Positions 38,547 to 50,756 of a stretch of 64,000 nucleotides of DNA are shown here, piece by piece. The DNA comes from Anaspis maculata (taxonomy: Eukaryota > Arthropoda > Insecta > Coleoptera > Scraptiidae). The stretch is taken from contig OX421968.1 in NCBI GenBank assembly GCA_949128115.1, positions 7,006,001-7,070,000 on the forward strand. The letters are read 5' to 3'. Every line of letters starts with the position of its first letter. Position 1 is the stretch's first letter. Made by a program: the position numbers and the translations under genes. The notes beneath the pieces are model-generated. The model saw only the letters and a list, made by a program, of their open reading frames with translations, made no database searches and was not told where the DNA came from.

Positions 38547-41091
38547 TTGTTCCAAACGCAACATCTGACGAACGAACACAAATATCAAAAAACTAAAGAC
38601 ACAATTGTTATCCAAGAAATTCAGGTTTTTACCCACGTGACTTCAGGCTTCAACCCACGTGACTTCAGGCTCCAACCCACGTGACTTTTAAAACGATCGG
38701 TCACCACTTTTGGAGTTGGCAGCTTCTTGTTCCAAACGCAACATCTGACGAACGAACACAAATATCAAAAAAAATGACGAAATTGTTTTCCAAAAAATTC
38801 AGGTTTGAACCCACGTGACTCCAGGCTCCAACCCACGTGACTTCAGGCTTCAACCCACGTGACTTTTAAAACGATCGGTCATCACTTTTGATGTTGGCAG
38901 CTACTTGTTCCAAACGCAACATCTGACGAACGAACACAAATATAAAAGGAAAGACACAATAGTTATCCAAAAAGTTCAGGTTTTAACCCACGTGACTTCA
39001 GGCTTCAACCCACGTGACTTCAGGCTTCAACCCACGTGACTTCTAACACGATCGGTCACCACTTTTGGAGTTGGCAGCTACTTGTTCCAAACGCAACATC
39101 TGACGAACGAACACAAATATCAAAAAACTAAAGACACAATTGTTATCCAAAAAGTTCAGGTTTTCTCCCACGTGACTTCAGGCTTCAACCCACGTGACTT
39201 CAGGCTTCAACCCACGTGACTTTTAAAACGATCGGTCACCACTTCTGATGTTGGCAGCTACTTGTTCCAAACGCAACATCTGACGAACGAACACAAATAT
39301 AGAAGGAAAGACACAATTGTTATCCAAAAAGTTCAGGTTTTAGCCCACGTGACTTCAGGCATCAACCCACGTGACTTCAGGCTTCAACCCACGTGACCTC
39401 AGGCTTCAACCCACGTGACTTTTAAAACGATCGGTCACCACTTTTGATGTTGGCAGCTACTTGTTCCAAACGCAACATCTGACGAACGAACGCAAATATA
39501 GAAGAAAAGACACAATTGTTATCCAAAAAGTTCAGGTTTTAACACACGTGACTTCAGGCTTCAACCCACGTGACTTTGAAAACGATCGGTCACCACTTTT
39601 GAAGTTGGCAGCTACTCTTTCCAAACGCAACATCTGACGAACGAACACAAATATAGAAGAAAAGACACAATTGTCATCCAAAAAAATCAGGTTTCAACCC
39701 ACGTGACTTCAGGCTTCAACCCACGTGACTTCAGGCTTCAACCCACGTGACTTTGTGAACGATCGGTCACCACTTTTGAAGTTGGCAGCTACTCTTTCCA
39801 AACGCAACATCTGACGAACGAACACAAATATAGAAAAAAAGACACAATTGTTATCCAAAAAGTTCAGGTTTGAACCCACGTGACTCCAGGCTCCAACCCA
39901 CGTGACTTCAGGCTTCAACCCACGTGACTTTTAAAACGATCGGTCACCACTTTTGATGTTGGCAGCTACTTGTTCCAAACGCAACATCTGACGAACGAAC
40001 ACAAATATCAAAAAAAAAGACACAATTGTTATCCAAAAAGTTCAGGCTTCAACCCACGTGACTTCAGGCTTCAACCCACGTGACTCCAGGCTTCAACCCA
40101 CGTGACTTTTGAAACGATCGGTCACCACTTTTGGAGTTGACAGCTACTTGTTCCAAAGCAACAACTGACGAACGAACACAAATATCAAAAAACTAAAGAC
40201 ACAATTGTTATCCGGAAAGTTCAGGTTTTTACCCACGTGATTTCAGGCTTCAACCCATGTGACTCCAAGCTTCAACCCACGTGACTTTTGAAACGATCCG
40301 TCACCACTTTTGATGTTGGCAGCTACTTGTTCCAAAGCAACAACTGACGAACGAACACAAATATCAAAAAACTAAAGACACAATTGTTATCCGGAAAGTT
40401 CAGGTTTTTACCCACGTGATTTCAGGCTTCAACCCACGTGACTTCAGGCTTCAACCCACGTGACTTTTAAAACGATCGGTCACCACGTTTGATGTTGGCA
40501 GCTACTTGTTCCAAACGCAACATCTGACGAACGAACACAAATATAGAAGGGAAGACACAATTGTTATCCAAAAAGTTCAGGCTTCAACCCACGTGACTTC
40601 AGGCTTCAACTCACGTGACTTTCAAAACGATCGGTCACCACTTTTGATGTTGGCAGCTACTCTTTCTAAACGCAACATCTGACGAACGAACACAAATATA
40701 GAAAAAAAGACACAATTGTTATCCAAAAAGTTCAGGTTTGAACCCACGTGACTCCAGGCTCCAACCCACGTGACTTCAGGCTCCAACCCACGTGACTTTT
40801 AAACCGATCGGTCACCACTTTTGATGTTGGCAGCTATTTGTTCCAAACGCAACATTTGACGAACGAACACAAATATAGAAGAAAAGACACAATTGTTATC
40901 CAAAAAGTTCAGGTTTCAACCCACGTGACTTCAGGCTTCAACCCACGTGACTCCAGGCTTCAACCCACGTGACTTCAGGCTTCAACCCACGTGACTTCAG
41001 GCTTCAACCCACGTGACTTTGAAAACGATCGGTCACCACTTTTGAAGTTGGCAGCTACTCTTTCCAAACGCAACATCTGACGAACGAACAC

Positions 41092-42227
41092 AAATGTAGA
41101 AAAAAAGACACAATTGTTATCCAAAAAGTTCAGGTTTGAACCCACGTGACTCCAGGCTCCAACTGACGTGAATTCAGGCTTCAACCCACGTGACTTTTGA
41201 AACGATCCGTCACCACTTTTGGAGTTGGCAGCTACTTGTTCCAAACGCAACATCTGACGAACGAACACAAATATAAAAGAAAAAAAGACAATTTGTTATC
41301 CAAAAAGTTCAGGTTCCAACCCACGTGACTTCAGGCTTCAACCCACGTGACTCCAGGCTTCAACCCACGTGACTTCAGGCTTCAACCCACGTGACTTTCA
41401 AAACGATCGGTCACCACTTTTGGAGTTGGCAGCTACTTGTTCCAAACGCAACATCTGACGAACGAACACAAATGTAGAAAAAAAGACACAATTGTTATCC
41501 AAAAAGTTCAGGTTTGAACCCACGTGACTCCAGGCTCCAACTGACGTGAATTCAGGCTTCAACCCACGTGACTTTTGAAACGATCCGTCACCACTTTTGG
41601 AGTTGGCAGCTACTTGTTCCAAACGCAACATCTGACGAACGAACACAAATATAAAAGAAAAAAAGACACATTTGTTATCCAAAAAGTTCAGGTTTCAACC
41701 CACGTGACTTCAGGCTTCAACCCACGTGACTCCAGGCTTCAACCCACGTGACTTCAGGCTTCAACCCACGTGACTTTCAAAACGATCGGTCACCACTTTT
41801 GAAGTTGGCAGCTACTCTTTCCAAACGCAACATCTGACGAACGAACACAAATGTAGAAAAAAAGACACAATTGTTATCCAAAAAGTTCAGGTTTGAACCC
41901 ACGTGACTCCAGGCTCCAACTGACGTGAATTCAGGCTTCAACCCACGTGACTTTTGAAACGATCCGTCACCACTTTTGGAGTTGGCAGCTACTTGTTCCA
42001 AACGCAACATCTGACGAACGAACACAAATAAAAAAGAAAAAAAGACACATTTGTTATCCAAAAAGTTCAGGTTTCAACCCACGTGACTTCAGGCTTCAAC
42101 CCACGTGACTCCAGGCTTCAACCCACGTGACTTCAGGCTTCAACCCACGTGACTTTCAAAACGATCGGTCACCACTTTTGGAGTTGGCAGCTACTTGTTC
42201 CAAACGCAACATCTGACGAACGAACAC
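41092..42227 (+). repeat. Three-fold 378/379-bp dimer block in H8
   Basis: AAATGTAG occurs at 41092, 41470 and 41849, with the block ending at AAATATC at 42228: intervals 378, 379 and 379 bp. This is an uninterrupted version of the gap-containing block at 35653 and the reference for judging that gap. Confidence 0.9.
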
Positions 42228-43172
42228 AAATATCAAAAAACTAAAGACACAATTGTTATCCGAAAAGTTCAAGTTTTTACCCACGTGACTTCAGGCTTCA
42301 ACCCACGTGACTTCAGGCTTCAACCCACGTGACTTTTGAAACGATCGGTCACCACTTTTTATGTTGGCAGCTACTTGTTCCAAACGCAACATCTGACGAA
42401 CGAACACAAATAAGGAAAAAAAGACACAATTGTTATCCAAAAAGTTCAGGTTTGAACCCACGTGACTCCAGGCTCCAACCCACGTGACTTCAGGCTTCAA
42501 CCCACGTGACTTTTAAAACGATCGGTCACCACTTTTGATGTTGGCAGCTACTTGTTCCAAACGCAACATCCGACGAACGAACACAAATATAGAAGAAAAG
42601 ACACAATTGATATCCAAAAAGTTCAGGTTTTAACCCACGTGACTTCAGGCTTCAACCCACGTGACTTCAGGCTTCAACCCACGTGACTTCAGGCTTCAAC
42701 CCACGTGACTTCAGGCTTAAACCCACGTGACTTTCGAAACGATCGGTCACCACTTTTGATGTTGGCAGCTACTTGTTCCAAACGCAACATCTGACGAACG
42801 AACACAAATATAGAAGGAAAGACACAATTGTTATCCAAAAAGTTCAGGCTTCAACCCACGTGACTTCAGGCTTCAACTCACGTGACTTTCAAAACGATCG
42901 GTCACCACTTTTGATGTTGGCAGCTACTCTTTCTAAACGCAACATCTGACGAACGAACACAAATATAGAAAAAAAGACACAATTGTCATCCAAAAAGTTC
43001 AGGTTTGAACCCACGTGACTCCAGGCTCCAACCCACGTGACTTCAGGCTCCAACCCACGTGACTTTTAAACCGATCGGTCACCACTTTTGATGTTGGCAG
43101 CTATTTGTTCCAAACGCAACATCTGACGAACGAACACAAATATAGAAGAAGAGACACAATTGTTATCCAAAA

Positions 43173-43326
43173 AGTTCAGGTTTCAACCCACGTGACTTCA
43201 GGCTTCAACCCACGTGACTTCAGGCTTCAACCCACGCGACTTCAGGCTTCAACCCACGTGACTTCAGGCTTCAACCCACGTGACTTCAGGCTTCATCCCT
43301 CGTGACTCCAGGCTTCAACCCACGTG
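43173..43326 (+). repeat. Run of seven 22-bp E-box units
   Basis: This is one of the longest uninterrupted runs of the 22-bp unit that I noticed: 154 bp, exactly seven copies. Each copy has the form (A)(C/G)TTCAGG, a short C/T-variable stretch, then AACCCACGTG. The third copy carries CACGCG and the sixth CCTCGTG in place of CACGTG, so five of seven E-boxes are intact. The first copy is the end of the monomer core (GTTCAGGTTTCAAC...), which shows that the core's 3' end is itself a 22-bp unit. Two equivalent runs with the same two broken boxes occur downstream. Confidence 0.93.
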
Positions 43327-43530
43327 ACTTTTAAAACGATCGGTCACCACTTTTGATGTTGGCAGCTACTTGTTCCAAACGCAACATCTGACGAACGAAC
43401 ACAAATATAGAAGAAAAGTCACAATTGTTATACAAAAAGTTCAGGTTTTGACCCACGTGACTTCAGGCTTCAACCCACGTGACTTTTAAACCGATCGGTC
43501 ACCACTTTTGGAGTTGGCAGCTACTTGTTC

Positions 43531-43670
43531 TTAAGGGCTGATTTGAACATTTTAATATGATATATCTGTAATGTAATGTTGTGTGAATTTTGAATTTATG
43601 TTTTTTGTTATACAGTTTTGGACATGTTGTTATGCGCCTTGACAACCAATAAAATTTATCTCATCTTATC
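43531..43670 (+). mobile_element. Retrotransposon-like 3' tail insert, copy 10, short tail
   Basis: A 140-bp insert with the same short, C-substituted tail as copy 9, plus a private GAACATTTT change near its 5' end. It is the last insert in the window; domain III has none. Confidence 0.72.
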
Positions 43671-45883
43671 TTGTTCCAAACGCAACATCTGACGAACGAA
43701 CACAAATATCAAAAAACTAAAGACACAATTGTTATCCAAGAAATTCAGGTTTTTACCCACGTGACTTCAGGCTTCAACCCACGTGACTTCAGGCTCCAAC
43801 CCACGTGACTTTTAAAACGATCGGTCACCACTTTTGGAGTTGGCAGCTTCTTGTTCCAAACGCAACATCTGACGAACGAACACAAATATCAAAAAAAATG
43901 ACGAAATTGTTTTCCAAAAAATTCAGGTTTGAACCCACGTGACTCCAGGCTCCAACCCACGTGACTTCAGGCTTCAACCCACGTGACTTTTAAAACGATC
44001 GGTCATCACTTTTGATGTTGGCAGCTACTTGTTCCAAACGCAACATCTGACGAACGAACACAAATATAAAAGGAAAGACACAATAGTTATCCAAAAAGTT
44101 CAGGTTTTAACCCACGTGACTTCAGGCTTCAACCCACGTGACTTCAGGCTTCAACCCACGTGACTTCTAACACGATCGGTCACCACTTTTGGAGTTGGCA
44201 GCTACTTGTTCCAAACGCAACATCTGACGAACGAACACAAATATCAAAAAACTAAAGACACAATTGTTATCCAAAAAGTTCAGGTTTTCTCCCACGTGAC
44301 TTCAGGCTTCAACCCACGTGACTTCAGGCTTCAACCCACGTGACTTTTAAAACGATCGGTCACCACTTCTGATGTTGGCAGCTACTTGTTCCAAACGCAA
44401 CATCTGACGAACGAACACAAATATAGAAGGAAAGACACAATTGTTATCCAAAAAGTTCAGGTTTTAGCCCACGTGACTTCAGGCATCAACCCACGTGACT
44501 TCAGGCTTCAACCCACGTGACCTCAGGCTTCAACCCACGTGACTTTTGAAACGATCGGTCACCACTTTTGATGTTGGCAGCTACTTGTTCCAAACGCAAC
44601 ATCTGACGAACGAACGCAAATATAGAAGAAAAGACACAATTGTTATCCAAAAAGTTCAGGTTTTAACACACGTGACTTCAGGCTTCAACCCACGTGACTT
44701 TGAAAACGATCGGTCACCACTTTTGAAGTTGGCAGCTACTCTTTCCAAACGCAACATCTGACGAACGAACACAAATATAGAAGAAAAGACACAATTGTCA
44801 TCCAAAAAAATCAGGTTTCAACCCACGTGACTTCAGGCTTCAACCCACGTGACTTCAGGCTTCAACCCACGTGACTTTGTGAACGATCGGTCACCACTTT
44901 TGAAGTTGGCAGCTACTCTTTCCAAACGCAACATCTGACGAACGAACACAAATATAGAAAAAAAGACACAATTGTTATCCAAAAAGTTCAGGTTTGAACC
45001 CACGTGACTCCAGGCTCCAACCCACGTGACTTCAGGCTTCAACCCACGTGACTTTTAAAACGATCGGTCACCACTTTTGATGTTGGCAGCTACTTGTTCC
45101 AAACGCAACATCTGACGAACGAACACAAATATCAAAAAAAAAGACACAATTGTTATCCAAAAAGTTCAGGCTTCAACCCACGTGACTTCAGGCTTCAACC
45201 CACGTGACTCCAGGCTTCAACCCACGTGACTTTTGAAACGATCGGTCACCACTTTTGGAGTTGACAGCTACTTGTTCCAAAGCAACAACTGACGAACGAA
45301 CACAAATATCAAAAAACTAAAGACACAATTGTTATCCGGAAAGTTCAGGTTTTTACCCACGTGATTTCAGGCTTCAACCCATGTGACTCCAAGCTTCAAC
45401 CCACGTGACTTTTGAAACGATCCGTCACCACTTTTGATGTTGGCAGCTACTTGTTCCAAAGCAACAACTGACGAACGAACACAAATATCAAAAAACTAAA
45501 GACACAATTGTTATCCGGAAAGTTCAGGTTTTTACCCACGTGATTTCAGGCTTCAACCCACGTGACTTCAGGCTTCAACCCACGTGACTTTTAAAACGAT
45601 CGGTCACCACGTTTGATGTTGGCAGCTACTTGTTCCAAACGCAACATCTGACGAACGAACACAAATATAGAAGAAAAGACACAATTGTTATCCAAAAAGT
45701 TCAGGTTTCAACCCACGTGACTTCAGGCTTCAACCCACGTGACTCCAGGCTTCAACCCACGTGACTTCAGGCTTCAACCCACGTGACTTCAGGCTTCAAC
45801 CCACGTGACTTTGAAAACGATCGGTCACCACTTTTGAAGTTGGCAGCTACTCTTTCCAAACGCAACATCTGACGAACGAACAC

Positions 45884-47019
45884 AAATGTAGAAAAAAAGA
45901 CACAATTGTTATCCAAAAAGTTCAGGTTTGAACCCACGTGACTCCAGGCTCCAACTGACGTGAATTCAGGCTTCAACCCACGTGACTTTTGAAACGATCC
46001 GTCACCACTTTTGGAGTTGGCAGCTACTTGTTCCAAACGCAACATCTGACGAACGAACACAAATATAAAAGAAAAAAAGACAATTTGTTATCCAAAAAGT
46101 TCAGGTTTCAACCCACGTGACTTCAGGCTTCAACCCACGTGACTCCAGGCTTCAACCCACGTGACTTCAGGCTTCAACCCACGTGACTTTCAAAACGATC
46201 GGTCACCACTTTTGGAGTTGGCAGCTACTTGTTCCAAACGCAACATCTGACGAACGAACACAAATGTAGAAAAAAAGACACAATTGTTATCCAAAAAGTT
46301 CAGGTTTGAACCCACGTGACTCCAGGCTCCAACTGACGTGAATTCAGGCTTCAACCCACGTGACTTTTGAAACGATCCGTCACCACTTTTGGAGTTGGCA
46401 GCTACTTGTTCCAAACGCAACATCTGACGAACGAACACAAATATAAAAGAAAAAAAGACACATTTGTTATCCAAAAAGTTCAGGTTTCAACCCACGTGAC
46501 TTCAGGCTTCAACCCACGTGACTCCAGGCTTCAACCCACGTGACTTCAGGCTTCAACCCACGTGACTTTCAAAACGATCGGTCACCACTTTTGAAGTTGG
46601 CAGCTACTCTTTCCAAACGCAACATCTGACGAACGAACACAAATGTAGAAAAAAAGACACAATTGTTATCCAAAAAGTTCAGGTTTCAACCCACGTGACT
46701 CCAGGCTCCAACTGACGTGAATTCAGGCTTCAACCCACGTGACTTTTGAAACGATCCGTCACCACTTTTGGAGTTGGCAGCTACTTGTTCCAAACGCAAC
46801 ATCTGACGAACGAACACAAATAAAAAAGAAAAAAAGACACATTTGTTATCCAAAAAGTTCAGGTTTCAACCCACGTGACTTCAGGCTTCAACCCACGTGA
46901 CTCCAGGCTTCAACCCACGTGACTTCAGGCTTCAACCCACGTGACTTTCAAAACGATCGGTCACCACTTTTGGAGTTGGCAGCTACTTGTTCCAAACGCA
47001 ACATCTGACGAACGAACAC
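45884..47019 (+). repeat. Three-fold 378/379-bp dimer block in H9
   Basis: AAATGTAG occurs at 45884, 46262 and 46641, the same 378 and 379-bp intervals as in H8. The third unit has GGTTTCAACCC where the H8 copy has GGTTTGAACCC. Confidence 0.9.
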
Positions 47020-47964
47020 AAATATCAAAAAACTAAAGACACAATTGTTATCCGAAAAGTTCAAGTTTTTACCCACGTGACTTCAGGCTTCAACCCACGT
47101 GACTTCAGGCTTCAACCCACGTGACTTTTGAAACGATCGGTCACCACTTTTTATGTTGGCAGCTACTTGTTCCAAACGCAACATCTGACGAACGAACACA
47201 AATAAGGAAAAAAAGACACAATTGTTATCCAAAAAGTTCAGGTTTGAACCCACGTGACTCCAGGCTCCAACCCACGTGACTTCAGGCTTCAACCCACGTG
47301 ACTTTTAAAACGATCGGTCACCACTTTTGATGTTGGCAGCTACTTGTTCCAAACGCAACATCCGACGAACGAACACAAATATAGAAGAAAAGACACAATT
47401 GTTATCCAAAAAGTTCAGGTTTTAACCCACGTGACTTCAGGCTTCAACCCACGTGACTTCAGGCTTCAACCCACGTGACTTCAGGCTTCAACCCACGTGA
47501 CTTCAGGCTTAAACCCACGTGACTTTCGAAACGATCGGTCACCACTTTTGATGTTGGCAGCTACTTGTTCCAAACGCAACATCTGACGAACGAACACAAA
47601 TATAGAAGGAAAGACACAATTGTTATCCAAAAAGTTCAGGCTTCAACCCACGTGACTTCAGGCTTCAACTCACGTGACTTTCAAAACGATCGGTCACCAC
47701 TTTTGATGTTGGCAGCTACTCTTTCTAAACGCAACATCTGACGAACGAACACAAATATAGAAAAAAAGACACAATTGTCATCCAAAAAGTTCAGGTTTGA
47801 ACCCACGTGACTCCAGGCTCCAACCCACGTGACTTCAGGCTCCAACCCACGTGACTTTTAAACCGATCGGTCACCACTTTTGATGTTGGCAGCTATTTGT
47901 TCCAAACGCAACATCTGACGAACGAACACAAATATAGAAGAAGAGACACAATTGTTATCCAAAA

Positions 47965-48118
47965 AGTTCAGGTTTCAACCCACGTGACTTCAGGCTTCAA
48001 CCCACGTGACTTCAGGCTTCAACCCACGCGACTTCAGGCTTCAACCCACGTGACTTCAGGCTTCAACCCACGTGACTTCAGGCTTCATCCCTCGTGACTC
48101 CAGGCTTCAACCCACGTG
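47965..48118 (+). repeat. Run of seven 22-bp E-box units (second copy)
   Basis: This matches the run at 43173-43326, including CACGCG in unit three and CCTCGTG in unit six, and lies 4792 bp downstream of it. It sits just before the switch from domain II to domain III, and the next 75 bases or so are common to both domain types. Confidence 0.93.
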
Positions 48119-50756
48119 ACTTTTAAAACGATCGGTCACCACTTTTGATGTTGGCAGCTACTTGTTCCAAACGCAACATCTGACGAACGAACACAGATAT
48201 CAAAAAAAAAAGACACAATTGTTATCCAAAATGTTCAGGCTTCGACCCACGTGACTTCAGGCTTCAACCCACGTGACTTTGAAAACGATCGGTCACCACT
48301 TTTGATGTTGGCAGCTACTTGTTCCAAACGCAACATCTGACGAACGAACACAAATAAAGAAGGAAAGACACAATTGTTATCCAAAAAGTTCAGGCTTCAA
48401 CCCACGTGACTTCAGGCTTCAACTCACGTGACTTTCAAAACGATCGGTCACCACTTTTGATGTTGGCAGCTACTCTTTCTAAACGCAACATCTGACGAAC
48501 GAACACAAATATAGAAAAAAAGACACAATTGTTATCCAAAAAGTTCAGGTTTGAACCCACGTGACTCCAGGCTCCAACCCACGTGACTTCAGGCTCCAAC
48601 CCACGTGACTTTTAAACCGATCGGTCACCACTTTTGATGTTGGCAGCTATTTGTTCCAAACGCAACATCTGACGAACGAACACAAATATAGAAGAAAAGA
48701 CACAATTGTTATCCAAAAAGTTCAGGTTTCAACCCACGTGACTTCAGGCTTCAACCCACGTGACTTCAGGCTCCAACCCACGTGACTTCAGGCTTCAACC
48801 CACGTGACTTCAGGCTTCAACCCACGTGACTTTGAAAACAATCCGTCACCACTTTTGAAGTTGGCAGCCACTTGTTCCAAACGCAACATCTGACGAACGA
48901 ACACAAATATCAAAAAAAAATGACGGAATTGTCATCCAAAAAGTTCAGGTTTGAACCCACGTGACTCTAGGCTCCAACCCACGTGACTTCAGGCTTCAAC
49001 CCACGTGACTTCAGGCTTCAACCAACGTGACTTCAGGCTCCAACCCACGTGACTTTTAGAACGATCGGTCACCACTTTTGGAGTTGGCAGCTACTTGTTC
49101 CAAACGCAACATCTGACGAACGAACACAAATATCAAAAAAAATGACGAAATTGTTCTCCAAAAAGTTCAGGTTTGAACCCACGTGACTCTAGGCTCCAAC
49201 CCACGTGACTTCAGGCTTCAACCCACGTGACTTTTGAAACGATCGGTCACCACTTTTGATGTTGGCAGCTACTTGTTCCAAACGCAACATTTGACGAACG
49301 AACACAAATATAGAAGAAAAGACACAATTGTTATCCACAAAGTTCAGGTTTTAACCCACGTGACTTCAGGCTTCAACCCACGTGACTTCAGGCTTCAATC
49401 CACGTGACTTTGAAAACGATCGGTCACCACTTTTGAAGTTGGCAGCTACTCTTTCCAAACGCAACATCTGACGAACGAACACAAATATAGAAAAAAAGAC
49501 TCAATTGTTATCCAAAAAGTTCAGGTTTTAACCCACGTGACTTCAGGCTTCAACCCACGTGACTTCAGGCTTAAACCCACGTGACTTTTGAAACGATCGG
49601 TCACCACTTTTGGAGTTGGCAGCCACTTGTTCCAAACGCAACATCTGACGAACGAACACAAATATAAAAAAAATAAAGACACAATTGTTATCCAAAAAGT
49701 TCAGGCTTCGACCCACGTGACCTCAGACTTCAACCCACGTGACTCCAAGCTTCAACCCACGTGACTTTTAAAACAATCCGTCACCACTTTTGAAGTTGGC
49801 AGCTACTTGTTCCAAACGCAACATCTGACGAACGAACACAAATATCAAAAAAAAATGACGGAATTGTTATCCAAAAAGTTCAGGTTTGAACCCACGTGAC
49901 TCTAGGCTCCAACCCACGTGACTTCAGGCTTCAACCCACGTGACTTTTGAAACGATCGGTCACCACTCTTGATGTTGGCAGCTTCTTGTTCCAAACGCAA
50001 CATCTGACGAACGAACACAAATATCAAAAAAAAAGACACAATTGTTATCCAAAAAGTTCAGGCTTCAACCCACGTGACTTCAGGCTTCAACCCACGTGAC
50101 TCCAGGCTTCACCCCACGTGACTTTTGAAACGATCGGTCAACACTTTTGGAGTTGGCAGCTACTTGTTCCAAACGCAACATCTGACGAACGAACACAAAT
50201 ATCAATAAACTAAAGACACAATTGTTATCCAAAAAGTTCAGGTTTTAACCCACGTGACTTCAGGCTTCAACCCACGTGACTCTAGGCTTCAACCCACGTG
50301 ACTTTTGAAACGATCGGTCAACACTTTTGGAGTTGGCAGCTACTTGTTCCAAACGCAACATCTGACGAACGAACACAAATATAAAAGAAAAAAAGACACA
50401 ATTGTTATCCAAAAAGTTCAGGCTTCAACCCACATGACTTCAGGCTTCATCCCTCGTGACTCCAGGCTTCAACCCACGTGACTTTTAAAACGATCGGTCA
50501 CCACTTTTGATGTTGGCAGCTACTTGTTCCAAACGCAACATCTGACGAACGAACACAAATATAAAAGAAAAAAAGACACATTTGTTATCCAAAAAGTTCA
50601 GGTTCCAACCCACGTGACTTCAGGCTTCAACCCACGTGACTCCAGGCTTCAACCCACGTGACTTCAGGCTTCAACCCACGTGACTTTCAAAACGATCGGT
50701 CACCACTTTTGGAGTTGGCAGCTACTTGTTTCAAACGCAACATCTGACGAACGAAC

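Larger units (their letters stand above)
33884..40227 (+). repeat. HOR copy H7, 6344 bp, 'a'-type with additions
   Basis: After the start landmark it contains domain III-type sequence to about 35.02 kb, including a 47-base poly-A run, then a three-fold 378/379-bp dimer (35653-36988, interrupted by the N gap), then canonical HOR to the insert at 38407. From the insert's end to the HOR end is 1681 bp, exactly as in H1. It shares CCTACGTG, GACTTCGGGC and TGTCATCC spellings with H1 and H2, not with the intervening H3-H5. The length given includes 200 placeholder Ns. No gene is present. Confidence 0.85.
40228..45351 (+). repeat. HOR copy H8, 5124 bp
   Basis: The start landmark is repeated 179 bp later (40407), indicating a local monomer duplication. 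The three-fold 378/379-bp dimer is at 41092-42227, and the 22-bp seven-unit run at 43173-43326 replaces the monomers that normally precede the insert. The insert (43531-43670) has the short tail. The distal part is 1681 bp as in H1 and H7. No gene is present. Confidence 0.87.
45352..48195 (+). repeat. HOR copy H9, partial, ends at the domain switch
   Basis: This follows H8 from the start landmark through the doubled landmark monomer, the dimer block (45884-47019) and the seven-unit 22-bp run (47965-48118). Before reaching the position where H8 continues to the insert, it diverges at about 48195 into domain III sequence (ACACAGATATCAAAAAA instead of ACACAAATATAGAAG). No insert follows. It is about 430 bp shorter than the matching part of H8 near 45.65 kb, where a phase skip is visible. 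No gene is present. Confidence 0.8.

Noticed and set aside
43173..43326. CRISPR-like regular short repeats
   Set aside because: The 22-bp units are contiguous with no unique spacers, and no cas genes are nearby; it is a minisatellite.
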